DNA of 64,000 nt from Synechococcus sp. WH 8016 (GTDB lineage: Bacteria > Cyanobacteriota > Cyanobacteriia > PCC-6307 > Cyanobiaceae), in contig NZ_AGIK01000001.1 in NCBI RefSeq assembly GCF_000230675.1, positions 992,001 through 1,056,000 of the forward strand. Reading direction: 5' to 3'. Each line of letters begins with the position of its first letter. The stretch's first letter is position 1. The notes under the pieces are model-generated. The model was not told the origin of the DNA, did no database searches, and was given only the letters and a program-made list of their open reading frames with translations. Positions 7,828-17,150 of the stretch are shown one piece after another. Position numbers and translations under genes: made by a program.

Positions 7828-8175
7828 CTACGGTTCTGAGGTCTGTTCCGATTCAGACTCATCCAAATTGAGAGAGGCCAGCAGGGCTTGCTGCTCATCC
7901 GGACTCAAGGCATCAAAACGTGCCTGAAGCTGATCGGTTGTGAGTTGGTCGTACTCCTTTCGGTAGCGGCGTCGCTGCTGCATATACGTCATCTGACCAG
8001 TCACAACCCTGAAGAGGTAGGAGCCTGTCCAGCCCACAACAATCACCACCAAAACGGCCTCAGCAGCGATTCCTGCTGAAAACCCCTCAAACCCTGCAGC
8101 CTTAAACAGCCAGAATCCAGCGCCTCCCGCGAGTAAGAGCCCCAGACCCAGCTTGAGAACACCAGCACGCGTCAA
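7828..8175 (-). CDS. DUF3007-family membrane protein
   Basis: A 115-residue protein with two hydrophobic segments (VLKLGLGLLLAGGAGFWLF and AAEAVLVVIVVGWTGSYLF). A charged C-terminal helix follows (YMQQRRRYRKEYDQL, DALSPDEQQALLASL). It matches a cyanobacterial family usually found next to ndhL. Function is unknown. The link to the NDH-1 complex is by position only: it starts 4 nt downstream of ndhL. Confidence 0.75.
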   Translation of the reverse strand: MTRAGVLKLGLGLLLAGGAGFWLFKAAGFEGFSAGIAAEAVLVVIVVGWTGSYLFRVVTGQMTYMQQRRRYRKEYDQLTTDQLQARFDALSPDEQQALLASLNLDESESEQTSEP

Positions 8176-8179
8176 AGAC

Positions 8180-8455
8180 TTAAACCTCTCCTTGACCGCT
8201 GAGGCGGAAATTGAGGAATGGTGCGAACAGAATCATTCCCGGAAAGAAAAAGAAAACCAGCCCGAAGACGAACAGGCGCTCAATCTTGCCCATCACGTGC
8301 CAGCGCCGATTCATCCAAAAGAAGAGTGCCAGTGGCATCACCACGAGGTAAAGGCCACCCAAGGCCAGATAGCCACCGATCACAAGCAGCGTGTCTAAGG
8401 AGACCGAAGACAGGAGATTCTCGATGGACACAGAAGACGACCTGGTTGGGGTCAA
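8180..8455 (-). CDS. ndhL: NAD(P)H-quinone oxidoreductase subunit L
   Basis: A 91-residue cyanobacterial-type NDH-1 subunit. It has two membrane segments ([20 protein letters not shown] and [18 protein letters not shown]) joined by the basic [14 protein letters not shown] loop, matching NdhL. NdhL is a membrane-anchored part of the thylakoid NDH-1 complex used in cyclic electron flow, respiration and CO2 uptake, and it has been linked to inorganic carbon transport. It heads a probable ndhL-DUF3007-trpA unit. Confidence 0.88.
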   Translation of the reverse strand: MTPTRSSSVSIENLLSSVSLDTLLVIGGYLALGGLYLVVMPLALFFWMNRRWHVMGKIERLFVFGLVFFFFPGMILFAPFLNFRLSGQGEV

Positions 8456-8488
8456 TCTAAGATGTCGAGGCGGGCCTGCATGGCAAGC

Positions 8489-8574
8489 GGGGGCGTGGCG
8501 GAATCGGTAGACGCACGCGACTTAAAATCGTTTGGGATGAAAATCCTGTGGGGGTTCAAGTCCCCCCGCCCCCA
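8489..8574 (+). tRNA. tRNA-Leu (anticodon UAA)
   Basis: An 86-nt type II tRNA. The acceptor arms GGGGGCG (8489-8495) and CGCCCCC (8567-8573) pair perfectly. The T arm is GGGGG-TTCAAGT-CCCCC, and the anticodon loop CTTAAAA gives UAA at 8523-8525. A long variable arm sits before the T arm. There is no intron and CCA is not encoded. Confidence 0.95.
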
Positions 8575-8700
8575 TCCGTCCAGACGCGCACTTGTTGGAG
8601 CCCACATTCCAATGTCCGCAATGGCAACTAGTGAGGCCACTATTGAGGGAGTCAAGCGTGGATCCAGCAGCTTTTGGGAAGCGAATGTGATCCTGATCCC

Positions 8701-9783
8701 TTAGTCCCCACCAGCCAGGTCAACAGACCAAGCCAGAGACTCGCCAGCATGAAAGAACACAGGGGCTTCTCCAGAGTCAAGTTCTCCTAAAAGACCTTGA
8801 GGGAGCGTGAGCTGGTTCGGCACGGTCTGCGGCTGACGCACCAACGCAATGGTGTCTGTGTTGAGGGGCAATCCGTAAAAGCGCGGGCCAAATTCACTCG
8901 CAAAGGCCTCTAAGCGATCCAGTGCACCCTCCTGGTCAAACACAGCGGCATAGCTCTCCATGGCGTGCATGGCGTTGAAGATTCCGGCACAACCACAGGC
9001 TGACTCCTTCCCCGCTCGGGGATGGGGTGCGGAATCGGTGCCAAGGAAAAAGCATGGAAGGCCACTCGTTGCCGCCTTAACCAAGGCACGACGATGACAT
9101 TCTCTTTTGACGACAGGAAGACAGTAAAAATCACTTTTCAAGCCACCCACGAACATCGCATTGCGATTGAGATGGAGGTGATGCGGCGTAATCGTGGCAG
9201 CCAAACGCTGGTCGCCGCTTGCGACATAATCCACGGCCTGCTCTGTGGTGATGTGCTCTAAAACAATCCGCAATCCAGGGTGACGCTGACGCAAAGGGAT
9301 GAGATGTCGTTCAATAAAAACCGCCTCCCGGTCAAACACATCCACATCTGGATCGGTGACCTCTCCATGAATGAGCAAGGGCATGTCGATCGCCTCCATC
9401 CTTTCCAGCAGGGGCGTAATCAAAGCCAGATCGCTCACCCCAGCCGCTGAATTGGTGGTGGCATTGGCGGGGTAAAGCTTTGCAGCAGCAAACACCCCCT
9501 CCGCAAAACCTCGTTCCAGCTCTTCGGGATCAAGGTCATCCGTCAGATACGCAGTCATCAACGGTGTAAAAACCAGGCCGTCTGTCAGCGCGTTCTCAAT
9601 CCTCTGGCGATACCGCTGCGCAGCTTCCACGGTCGTAATCGGTGGGCGCAGGTTAGGCATGACAACAGCCCTTGCGAACACTCTGGCCGTGGCAAACAGC
9701 ACCGCTTCCAACATGGGCCCATCGCGGAGATGGACATGCCAGTCATCCGGACGACGCAAGACCAGACGATCTGAGCAGGTCAT
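8701..9783 (-). CDS. pyrC: dihydroorotase
   Basis: A 360-residue amidohydrolase that cyclises carbamoyl-aspartate in pyrimidine synthesis. Metal and catalytic residues are visible: the HxH of DDWHVHLRDG, the carbamylated-lysine segment AAAKLYPANATTNS, the histidines of LIHGEVTD and VLEHITT, and the catalytic Asp in LGTDSAPH. Length and motifs match the single-domain PyrC class. The start codon abuts the bicA stop (9783/9784), so the two may be cotranscribed, although the functions are not obviously linked. Confidence 0.96.
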   Translation of the reverse strand: MTCSDRLVLRRPDDWHVHLRDGPMLEAVLFATARVFARAVVMPNLRPPITTVEAAQRYRQRIENALTDGLVFTPLMTAYLTDDLDPEELERGFAEGVFAAAKLYPANATTNSAAGVSDLALITPLLERMEAIDMPLLIHGEVTDPDVDVFDREAVFIERHLIPLRQRHPGLRIVLEHITTEQAVDYVASGDQRLAATITPHHLHLNRNAMFVGGLKSDFYCLPVVKRECHRRALVKAATSGLPCFFLGTDSAPHPRAGKESACGCAGIFNAMHAMESYAAVFDQEGALDRLEAFASEFGPRFYGLPLNTDTIALVRQPQTVPNQLTLPQGLLGELDSGEAPVFFHAGESLAWSVDLAGGD

Positions 9784-11460
9784 CTAGGAAGAAAGCTCCT
9801 GAAGCTGAGGCAATTGATTGACGGCACGCAACAACACCTCATAACGACTGGCGCTGACGTGATCTTCGGGAAGAAGGTCAAGAAGCTTGAGTTTCTCCAA
9901 GCGCTTGCGTGTCGCCCCAGGGTGGACAACGATATACACCAAACGGCCTACTTCAATGGCTTCTTTGATCGCATTTTCAAGGGCCAGGGAGGCCGTTACA
10001 CCGAGGTGAGACACTTCACTGAGATCAAACAACACAGCCTCACAAGCCTCAATCGCATTGTGCTCACGATTGATGGTTTTAGCGACACCAAAAATCATCG
10101 GCCCGGTTAGCTGAAAGAGCAAAAGTCGTCCAGATGCACGATCGAGCAGCGCTTGTTCATCAAGCGGCAGCGTCACATCATCATCGGTTGTACTAATTGT
10201 CTTCACCCCCTTGGACTGAAGGGCCGTCATCCGTTCAATCGTTAGAACATTGGCAACAAAAACTCCAATGAACACGGCCCAAATCAAATCGACGAGAACA
10301 GTGAGACCAATCACTCCATACGTAATGCATGCTGCTTTCATCGAAAGATGATGAGCGCGCATCAAAAAACTCCAATCGATAATGTCAAAACCAACCTTCA
10401 GGGCAATCCCGGCCAGCACAGCCAAGGGAATCAGCGAAGCCCAAGGTGCTGCCACCAAAATGACAAGCATCAAAATGATCGCTCTCACAATTCCCGACAG
10501 GGCAGAACGTCCGCCTGCCTGGATGTTGACAACCGTTCCCATCGTGGCGCCAGCGCCCGGGAGGCCACCAAATAAACCAGACACTAAATTACCTAGACCC
10601 TGGCCGATGAGTTCCTTATTGGAGTCGTGTTCTGTGCGCGTAAGGCTATCTGCCACAACAGAAGTGAGGAGGGCATCAATACAACCAAGCATTCCCAACA
10701 CGGCCCCATTCACCACCATCAGCCGCAGCAAATCTGGAGTAATTCCAGAGAATGTAGGTGGCTGAAAACGAGGAAACTCAGCGGAAAACTCAGGAATTCG
10801 GCTTAAACCAGCATCCGAAAAGATGCTGAGAGATAACGCTGTTCCAACAACGAGGGCGAGAAGCTGGGGAGGACAAAAACGCTTCCAACTTTCAGGGGTA
10901 AACCAAAGAATCAGCAGCGTGATGAGCGCAAGTAAAAACTCCAGCGGTTGTGCACCGGAAATCAACTGAGGCAGACTGGATAAGGTGCCAATCACACCGC
11001 CCGTTGGACTGGTCTGACCCAAAAATGGGGCCAGCTGAAGGATGACAAGAATCACCCCAATTCCAGACATAAAGCCTGAAATCACGGTGTAAGGCATCAT
11101 CGTGATGTATCGGCCTAATCGACAAAGTCCGAACAGGATCTGGAAGAGACCTGCGAGCATCACCACCATGAAAGCCAGCGCCAGCGCTGTCGATCGGTCG
11201 GGGATTTGGCTGGTGAAATTGAGGATCACCGCTGTGAAGACCACCGTCATCGGACCAGTGGGCTCAGAGATCAGCGTGGATGTCCCACCAAACAGAGCCG
11301 CCACCAGGCCAATAATCACTGCACCCCAAAGACCTGCAGCCGCACCAGCTCCAGAAGCCACGCCGAAAGCCAGCGCCATTGGAAGTGCCACCACAGCAGC
11401 CGTGAGCCCACCAAAGGCATCACCACGGATGTTGCGAGTGCTGATGTAATTAAGGAGCAC
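9784..11460 (-). CDS. bicA: SulP-family bicarbonate transporter, BicA type
   Basis: A 558-residue SulP permease with about 12-14 membrane segments and a C-terminal STAS domain (residues about 430-550, LLLFQLTGPMIFGVAKTINR, DLSEVSHLGVTASLALENAI). The transmembrane part carries SulP signatures such as SEPTGPMTVVFTAVI and PGAGATMGTVVNIQAGGRS. BicA proteins are low-affinity, high-flux Na+-dependent bicarbonate importers of the plasma membrane and are typical of marine Synechococcus. A sulfate-transporting SulP cannot be excluded. The divergent antiporter gene next to it fits a sodium-coupled role. Confidence 0.8.
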   Translation of the reverse strand: MLLNYISTRNIRGDAFGGLTAAVVALPMALAFGVASGAGAAAGLWGAVIIGLVAALFGGTSTLISEPTGPMTVVFTAVILNFTSQIPDRSTALALAFMVVMLAGLFQILFGLCRLGRYITMMPYTVISGFMSGIGVILVILQLAPFLGQTSPTGGVIGTLSSLPQLISGAQPLEFLLALITLLILWFTPESWKRFCPPQLLALVVGTALSLSIFSDAGLSRIPEFSAEFPRFQPPTFSGITPDLLRLMVVNGAVLGMLGCIDALLTSVVADSLTRTEHDSNKELIGQGLGNLVSGLFGGLPGAGATMGTVVNIQAGGRSALSGIVRAIILMLVILVAAPWASLIPLAVLAGIALKVGFDIIDWSFLMRAHHLSMKAACITYGVIGLTVLVDLIWAVFIGVFVANVLTIERMTALQSKGVKTISTTDDDVTLPLDEQALLDRASGRLLLFQLTGPMIFGVAKTINREHNAIEACEAVLFDLSEVSHLGVTASLALENAIKEAIEVGRLVYIVVHPGATRKRLEKLKLLDLLPEDHVSASRYEVLLRAVNQLPQLQELSS

Positions 11461-11563
11461 CAGAGTCCCGTCTTTGAAGTTGGATAATGCTAAGTCTCTT
11501 CCTCTTTGCAGCCGTCAAGGCGAGCAAGGAAGATGGTTCTGAATCTGAAGAAGCACGGAGTCG

Positions 11564-12667
11564 ATGCCTGACTTTCTGATCTCTACCCTCGAGCTCTTGG
11601 TGGGAATCGGACTTCTGTTCGGCGGGGGCGAGTTATTCGTCCAAGGTGCGGTCATTCTTGCCGTCATCCTCGGCGTCCCTCAGCTGGTCATTGGCCTGAC
11701 GGTGGTTTCGCTTGGGACGAGCGCACCAGAATTTTTTGTCAGCATCAGTTCCGTGGTGCAAGGGGCTGATGCGCTGGCCGTCAGCAACGTGGTGGGGAGC
11801 AACATTTTCAATGTGTTGGTCGTGCTCGGCTGCAGCGCCCTCGTTCTGCCGCTGAAAGTGGAAAGCCGTTTGGTGAGAAGGGATGTCCCGCTCCTCCTTG
11901 CCGTTTCGGCGGCGGCTTGGGGGATGGCATCGGCGGGACGTGTGACCTGGCAATCAGGCGTTGCACTCTTGCTGGGTCTGGTGATTAACACCGTCTGGGA
12001 AATCCGCACAGCACGGGAGGAACCAGAGGAAATGGAGCCCGCTGAACCAGAGGTTGACTTGGAAACCGCCCAACAGGGCTGGATCAAAGCCATGGTTCGG
12101 CTGTTGGTCGGCATTGTTGTTCTTGGCTTCGGTGCCCATCTGTTGGTGAAAGGAGCCAGCGCGGTTGCCTTAAGCCTCGGTGTGAGTGAGGCCGTGATCG
12201 GACTCACCATTGTTTCGGCTGGCACCTCGATGCCTGAATTAATTACCTCTTTGGTCGCCGCATTGCGCGGGAGAACCGATCTCGCCATTGGCAATGTGGT
12301 TGGCAGCTGTCTTCTGAATCTTCTTCTGGTGCTGGCTGGAGGTGCCTTGGCCGCAGGAGCAAGGGGTCTCAATGTCTCTCCGGATTTAATCCATGACGAC
12401 ATGCCTGTGATGATCCTGACCAGCCTGGCGTGCCTGCCAATCTTCTGGACAAAAGGGAGAGTTTCCAGGATTGAAGGTGGATTACTCGTTGCCTTATACG
12501 TTCTTTACATCACCGATAACGTTCTCCCTCGCACAGGGCTTTCGTCTTGGTCGGACGAATTTCGGCTGATCATGCTTTGTGTTGTGCTACCAGCCGTTGT
12601 GATTCTGATTGTGGTGCAGGCCGCTCGTTACTGGAGACAGCTCAAACGCAAAGGTGTTTCAAGCTGA
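11564..12667 (+). CDS. calcium/sodium antiporter, CaCA family
   Basis: A 367-residue membrane protein with the two inverted alpha-repeats of the CaCA superfamily: VSLGTSAPEFFVSISSVV with VVGSNIFNVL in the first half, and VSAGTSMPELITSLVAAL with NVVGSCLLNLLLV in the second. The acidic residues of these repeats bind the cation. An acidic cytoplasmic loop (EEPEEMEPAEPEVDLE) separates the halves. Divergent from bicA across about 100 nt. Extruding Na+ or Ca2+ to support BicA is plausible but inferred from position. Confidence 0.88.
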   Translation: MPDFLISTLELLVGIGLLFGGGELFVQGAVILAVILGVPQLVIGLTVVSLGTSAPEFFVSISSVVQGADALAVSNVVGSNIFNVLVVLGCSALVLPLKVESRLVRRDVPLLLAVSAAAWGMASAGRVTWQSGVALLLGLVINTVWEIRTAREEPEEMEPAEPEVDLETAQQGWIKAMVRLLVGIVVLGFGAHLLVKGASAVALSLGVSEAVIGLTIVSAGTSMPELITSLVAALRGRTDLAIGNVVGSCLLNLLLVLAGGALAAGARGLNVSPDLIHDDMPVMILTSLACLPIFWTKGRVSRIEGGLLVALYVLYITDNVLPRTGLSSWSDEFRLIMLCVVLPAVVILIVVQAARYWRQLKRKGVSS

Positions 12668-12754
12668 ACAAAGACTTCTTCTTGTATTCCGTTATGGAGG
12701 GATGACTGCGGAGCAAAAGATGTACATGCTTGAAAGGCGTCAGTCAGCATTTCG

Positions 12755-13255
12755 ATGATTGGGCTGCTCCCCACGCTCAACGACAAGAATCTCCCCTGGC
12801 TAGATGTCATTCATCCAATCGTGGTGCACTTCGTGATCGCGATGGCGATGATCACGGTGGTCTTCGACCTGCTTGGAGTGTTCACAGGGCGTCGCAACCT
12901 GTTTGAGGTGAGCTTCTGGAACTTGCTGGTAGCGACCGTGGCCATCTTCGTCGCCATCATCTTTGGACAGATCGAAGCCGGCCTAGCCACTCCTTATGGA
13001 GCTTCAAGAGACATTTTGAATTACCACAGCACCCTTGGCTGGTCGCTTGCTGCGATTCTCAGCCTCCTGACGGGGTGGCGATATGTCGCAAGACAAAAAG
13101 ACCCCACAGTGCTGCCACGAGGATTTCTGATCATTGATTCAGTATTAGCAATCCTGGTGTTTTGCCAGGTTTACCTAGGCGACAAACTCGTTTGGATTTA
13201 TGGCCTCCATACGGTCCCGGTGGTCGAAGCCGTCCGTAGTGGAGCTCTGTCATGA
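12755..13255 (+). CDS. DUF2231-family membrane protein (first copy)
   Basis: 166 residues with four hydrophobic segments and the family-like VIHPIVVHFVIAMAMITVVFD start, in which two histidines sit at the membrane edge. Histidines also occur in LNYHSTLGW and YGLHTVPV, so haem or metal binding is conceivable but not shown. It overlaps the second DUF2231 gene by ATGA and is the first gene of the operon with the alternative oxidase. Confidence 0.75.
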   Translation: MIGLLPTLNDKNLPWLDVIHPIVVHFVIAMAMITVVFDLLGVFTGRRNLFEVSFWNLLVATVAIFVAIIFGQIEAGLATPYGASRDILNYHSTLGWSLAAILSLLTGWRYVARQKDPTVLPRGFLIIDSVLAILVFCQVYLGDKLVWIYGLHTVPVVEAVRSGALS

Positions 13256-13872
13256 CGGTCATCAGCACCATTCTCTCGCCGGTGAACGAAATCGCCGACA
13301 AACTTGGGGCGAATGATCTCCCCTACGCGATCCCGATTCATCCCAATTTGGTGCACTTCACCATTGGCTTGTTTGCTATCGGAATCGCCTTTGATTTTGC
13401 CGGAGCCTTTTACCCACTTGAGAAACGAGTTTTTCGTTTCTTAGCACTACCAGCAACACGAAGTGGGTTTCACGATGTTGGCTGGTACAACCTTCTCGCT
13501 TGCAGCGTGATCACCTTTTTCACCGTTGCGGCTGGCTTTTACGAAATGCTGCTTGCCGTTCCACTGCAAGGAGTTCGCAGCATCATTGGCCAAAACGCGA
13601 TCGACACCATGCTGTGGCATGCGATCGGAGGCGTCGCCCTGCTTCTGATCATTGTGGTGATGACCATCTGGCGTGGGTTTCAACGATTTTTGTGGCGAAA
13701 AGACTTTGGTCGTCAGGTGAGCTGGCTCTATCTGGGATGCGGTGCTGTCGTGCTCCTCGTCATGGGCGTCCATGGAAGTCTTGGAGCCTGGCTTGCCAGT
13801 GAATTTGGTGTTCACATCACAGCCGATCAGCTCCTTGCTGCCGGGGCCGATCTCAATGAGGTCTTGCCATGA
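13252..13872 (+). CDS. DUF2231-family membrane protein (second copy)
   Basis: 206 residues, clearly related to the preceding gene: IPIHPNLVHFTIGLFAIGIAFDF aligns with its HPIVVHF segment, and MLWHAIGGVALL with its YHSTLGW segment. Several conserved histidines lie near membrane ends. It overlaps both neighbours by 4 nt (ATGA), so all are translationally coupled with coxB. The tandem pair upstream of the oxidase suggests an accessory or electron-entry role for ARTO. That role is an inference. Confidence 0.75.
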   Translation: MTVISTILSPVNEIADKLGANDLPYAIPIHPNLVHFTIGLFAIGIAFDFAGAFYPLEKRVFRFLALPATRSGFHDVGWYNLLACSVITFFTVAAGFYEMLLAVPLQGVRSIIGQNAIDTMLWHAIGGVALLLIIVVMTIWRGFQRFLWRKDFGRQVSWLYLGCGAVVLLVMGVHGSLGAWLASEFGVHITADQLLAAGADLNEVLP

Positions 13873-14804
13873 CGAGCGCAACTCCCAAGAAGGGGCCAAA
13901 TATTGGCGCCATTGTGATCATCACTGTCGCCGTCGCTATCAATCTGGTCATCTCGAAATTGATGGCGACCTGGTCTCTGAGTTGGTTCCCACCCCAAGCA
14001 TCCAGTGCCGCACCTTACGTCGACAATCTGTTCGCACTGGAGACGGGGATCGGCTCATTCATCTTTTTTGGATGCACCGGCTTTATGGGCTGGGTGTTGT
14101 TATTCAACCGGGCTGGAAAGTACGACGAAAGTGATGGGGCACCGATCGAAGGCAACACCAAATTAGAAATCACCTGGACGATCATTCCCCTGGTGACGGT
14201 CTTCCTGATCGCCACTTATTCGATGAACGTCAATATGAAGCTTCAAACCCTCGGGCCGAAGCACAAATACGCCATCGGAACCGATCCAACTCTGCTGATG
14301 GAGGCAGATCCGATTGCTGAGGTGGGACCGATCGATGTCATTGCCCGTCAGTGGAGTTGGGAATTCGTTTACCCCGACGGAGTGCGCAGCTCTGAGCTGC
14401 ATCTCCCGATTGATCAGCGTGTGAATTTCCGAATGATTTCGGAAGACGTGCTCCACAGTTTCTTCGTCCCGGCCTTCCGGCTCAAACAAGACATCATTCC
14501 CGGAAGCATTATTTCTTACAGCCTTACTCCAACAAAAGAAGGGCGATTCCGACTCCGAGACGCCATGTTCAGCGGTGCCTACTTCTCACAGAATCAAACG
14601 GACGTGATTGTCGAAACCCAACAGGATTTCGCCGAATGGTTAAAGACAACGGCACAACAACCGCTCCAACAGGGTCTTGATCCAAGTCGCGACCTCTATA
14701 ACCGCCGCATCGCCCGTGGTGACAAGGGCTGGGCCACGGTGCCGCCCGCTCCAGCACCGATGGTGAACGACCCCGGTGATCCCTCCATTCCACACGACGC
14801 CTGA
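13869..14804 (+). CDS. alternative respiratory terminal oxidase subunit II, CuA site lost
   Basis: 311 residues with two membrane segments (about 12-30 and 60-80, plus a third near 103-120) and a cupredoxin domain. QWSWEFVYPDG (161-171) and the copper-site histidine region DVLHSFFVPAF (H196) are kept. In place of the family's C-x3-C-x3-H-x2-M, the sequence reads D231, S235, F239 and N242, so CuA cannot form. This is the hallmark of the cyanobacterial ARTO subunit II, thought to take electrons from quinol or another donor rather than cytochrome c. Confidence 0.9.
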   Translation: MTSATPKKGPNIGAIVIITVAVAINLVISKLMATWSLSWFPPQASSAAPYVDNLFALETGIGSFIFFGCTGFMGWVLLFNRAGKYDESDGAPIEGNTKLEITWTIIPLVTVFLIATYSMNVNMKLQTLGPKHKYAIGTDPTLLMEADPIAEVGPIDVIARQWSWEFVYPDGVRSSELHLPIDQRVNFRMISEDVLHSFFVPAFRLKQDIIPGSIISYSLTPTKEGRFRLRDAMFSGAYFSQNQTDVIVETQQDFAEWLKTTAQQPLQQGLDPSRDLYNRRIARGDKGWATVPPAPAPMVNDPGDPSIPHDA

Positions 14805-14812
14805 GACATGCC

Positions 14813-16501
14813 ATGACGACGAACACCTACGACCTTCGCATTCTCAAGGCACCACATCCAGTTCCTGGGGCCCCGGACAACTGGAAGCGCTTCTTCAGTT
14901 TCAACACCGACGCAAAGGTGATTGGAATTCAATACATCGCCACGGCCCTTTTCTTCCTTTTAGTGGGTGGCCTATTGGCCATGATCGTGCGGGGCGAACT
15001 GATCACTCCTCCAGCCGATCTTGTTGACCCAACCGTCTACAACGGCCTCTACACCATGCACGGAACAGTGATGTTGTTCCTGTTTCTTTTTCCCATTCTC
15101 AACGGTTTCAACAATCTGTTGATCCCCACGATGATCGGGGCACCAGACATGGCATTTCCGAAGCTGAATGCCGCTGCTTTCTGGCTGGTGCCAGTGTTCT
15201 CCATCGTCTTGATGGGAAGCTTTTTCGCCCCAGGCGGACCCGCTTCATCGGGATGGTGGTCGTACCCACCGATGAGTTTGCAAAATCCACTCGGCCATTT
15301 CATCAATGGAGAGTTTCTCTGGATTCTTGCGGTGGCCCTGTCCGGCATCTCCTCGATCATGGGCGCCATCAATTTCGTGACGACCATCATCCGGATGAGA
15401 GCCCCAGGGATGGGCTTCTTCCGAATGCCGATTTTTGTTTGGACGGCATGGGCCGCCCAGACCATCCAGTTGATAGGACTGCCGGCTCTCACAGGCGGTG
15501 CCGTAATGCTGCTGTTTGACCTCAGCTTCGGTACCAGCTTTTTCAGGCCGGAAGGTGGCGGTGATCCAGTGTTGTTTCAGCACTTTTTCTGGTTCTATTC
15601 CCACCCGGCCGTTTACGTGCTGGTGTTGCCAGTGTTTGGAATTTTCTCTGAGCTCTTTCCCGTTTATGCACGCAAACCTTTATTTGGCTATCGCTTTGTA
15701 GCAATTGCCTCTTTCGGAATCACCTTTCTGAGCCTGATTGTGTGGGCTCACCACATGTTTTACACGGGCACACCGAACTGGATGCGTCACATCTTCATGT
15801 TCACCACGATGCTTATTGCCATCCCAACTGGAGTGAAGGTATTCGCCTGGTTGGGAACACTCTGGGCAGGAAATTTACGCTTGAGCACACCAATGCTGTT
15901 CTGCATCGGCGGTCTCATTAATTTCATTTTCGCGGGAATTACTGGGGTGATGCTAGCCACCGTGCCCATTGATATTCATGTAGGCAACACCTACTTCGTT
16001 GTAGCCCACTTCCACTATGTCATCTTCAACACCATTGTTTTTGGTGTTTTCGCCGGTATTTACCACTGGTTCCCAAAATTCACAGGAAAGATGTATTACG
16101 AAGGCCTTGGGAAAGTCCATTTCGTTCTCACCTTCATCGGAGCCACGCTCAACTGGCTTCCACTTCACTGGGCCGGCTTGCTAGGCATGCCCCGTCGCGT
16201 GGCCTCCTACGACCCAGAATTCGCCATCTGGAACGTGATTGCAAGCATCGGCGCCTTCATGCTTGGCGTCGCCTCAATCCCCTTCATCCTGAACATGGTG
16301 AGTTCCTGGGCTCGCGGACCCAAGGCTCCTCCCAACCCTTGGCGAGCGATTGGTCTGGAATGGCTGCTGCCATCCCCGCCTCCGGCCGAAAACTTCGAAG
16401 ACGACATTCCGACTGTGATTAGTGAGCCCTACGGCTATGGCTTAGGCAAGCCCTTAGTCGAAGACCAAGACTTCTATATCCGTCGCTCCATGGAGGCCTA
16501 A
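14813..16501 (+). CDS. alternative respiratory terminal oxidase subunit I
   Basis: 562 residues with 12 or more membrane segments. Haem and CuB ligands are present: the low-spin haem histidine in YTMHGTVML, the CuB histidine in YSHPAVY (262-268), the pair in WAHHMFYTG, and the two histidines of VVAHFHYVIFN. The YSHPAVY form places it with A2-type oxidases, in which Tyr-Ser replaces the D-channel glutamate. It reduces O2 to water. It lies between the subunit II and III genes with short spacers. Confidence 0.93.
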   Translation: MTTNTYDLRILKAPHPVPGAPDNWKRFFSFNTDAKVIGIQYIATALFFLLVGGLLAMIVRGELITPPADLVDPTVYNGLYTMHGTVMLFLFLFPILNGFNNLLIPTMIGAPDMAFPKLNAAAFWLVPVFSIVLMGSFFAPGGPASSGWWSYPPMSLQNPLGHFINGEFLWILAVALSGISSIMGAINFVTTIIRMRAPGMGFFRMPIFVWTAWAAQTIQLIGLPALTGGAVMLLFDLSFGTSFFRPEGGGDPVLFQHFFWFYSHPAVYVLVLPVFGIFSELFPVYARKPLFGYRFVAIASFGITFLSLIVWAHHMFYTGTPNWMRHIFMFTTMLIAIPTGVKVFAWLGTLWAGNLRLSTPMLFCIGGLINFIFAGITGVMLATVPIDIHVGNTYFVVAHFHYVIFNTIVFGVFAGIYHWFPKFTGKMYYEGLGKVHFVLTFIGATLNWLPLHWAGLLGMPRRVASYDPEFAIWNVIASIGAFMLGVASIPFILNMVSSWARGPKAPPNPWRAIGLEWLLPSPPPAENFEDDIPTVISEPYGYGLGKPLVEDQDFYIRRSMEA

Positions 16502-16505
16502 ACCT

Positions 16506-17111
16506 ATGACCACAACCAATCCCGACTTACCCCTTAATCATCAACCCGGCCACATCAAACATGATGGGCACAACCTCACAGGTTTTATCATTTTCCTGTG
16601 TTCAGAAAGCATTATTTTCCTAGCCTTTTTCACTGGATTTGCACTGCTCAAAATCACCGCACCAGAGTGGCTTCCTGAAGGCGTTGAAGGGCTGGAAACA
16701 CGCATGCCTTTGATCAACACAATTGTGCTGGTGAGTTCAAGCTTTGTAGCCTATTTTGCTGAACGGTATTTACACCAGAAAAACCTTTGGGGCTTTCGAG
16801 CTCTATGGCTTCTCACGATGGCGATGGGAACCTACTTCGTTTATGGGCAATATGTGGAGTGGTCCGAACTTCAGTTCGGACTTAGCAGTGGTGTTTTTGG
16901 CGGTACGTTTTTTCTGCTAACGGGATTCCATGGCCTGCATGTGATTACAGGCATTCTCTTAATGGGAATCATGCTGCTTCGGTCCTTTAGGCCAAACAAT
17001 TACGAGAAAGGCGATATGGGTGTCACTTCAGTGAGCTTGTTTTGGCATTTTGTGGATGTTATTTGGATCATTCTTTTCCTCCTAATTTACGTCTGGCAAC
17101 GCACCACCTAA
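16506..17111 (+). CDS. alternative respiratory terminal oxidase subunit III
   Basis: 201 residues with five hydrophobic segments, as in the short CoxC class. Recognisable parts are FLCSESIIFLAFFTGFALL near residue 30, the GFHGLHVITGILLMGI segment and the C-terminal WHFVDVIWIILFLLIYV. Subunit III stabilises the catalytic core. It begins 4 nt after subunit I, so it is part of the same message. Confidence 0.93.
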   Translation: MTTTNPDLPLNHQPGHIKHDGHNLTGFIIFLCSESIIFLAFFTGFALLKITAPEWLPEGVEGLETRMPLINTIVLVSSSFVAYFAERYLHQKNLWGFRALWLLTMAMGTYFVYGQYVEWSELQFGLSSGVFGGTFFLLTGFHGLHVITGILLMGIMLLRSFRPNNYEKGDMGVTSVSLFWHFVDVIWIILFLLIYVWQRTT

Positions 17112-17150
17112 TCCGTCTGAGTTTTTAGATCTGCCTTCATTTTCCCCATC

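Noticed and set aside
8462-8704. 80-codon frame across the tRNA-Leu gene
   Set aside because: It runs through the tRNA and shows no protein family character.
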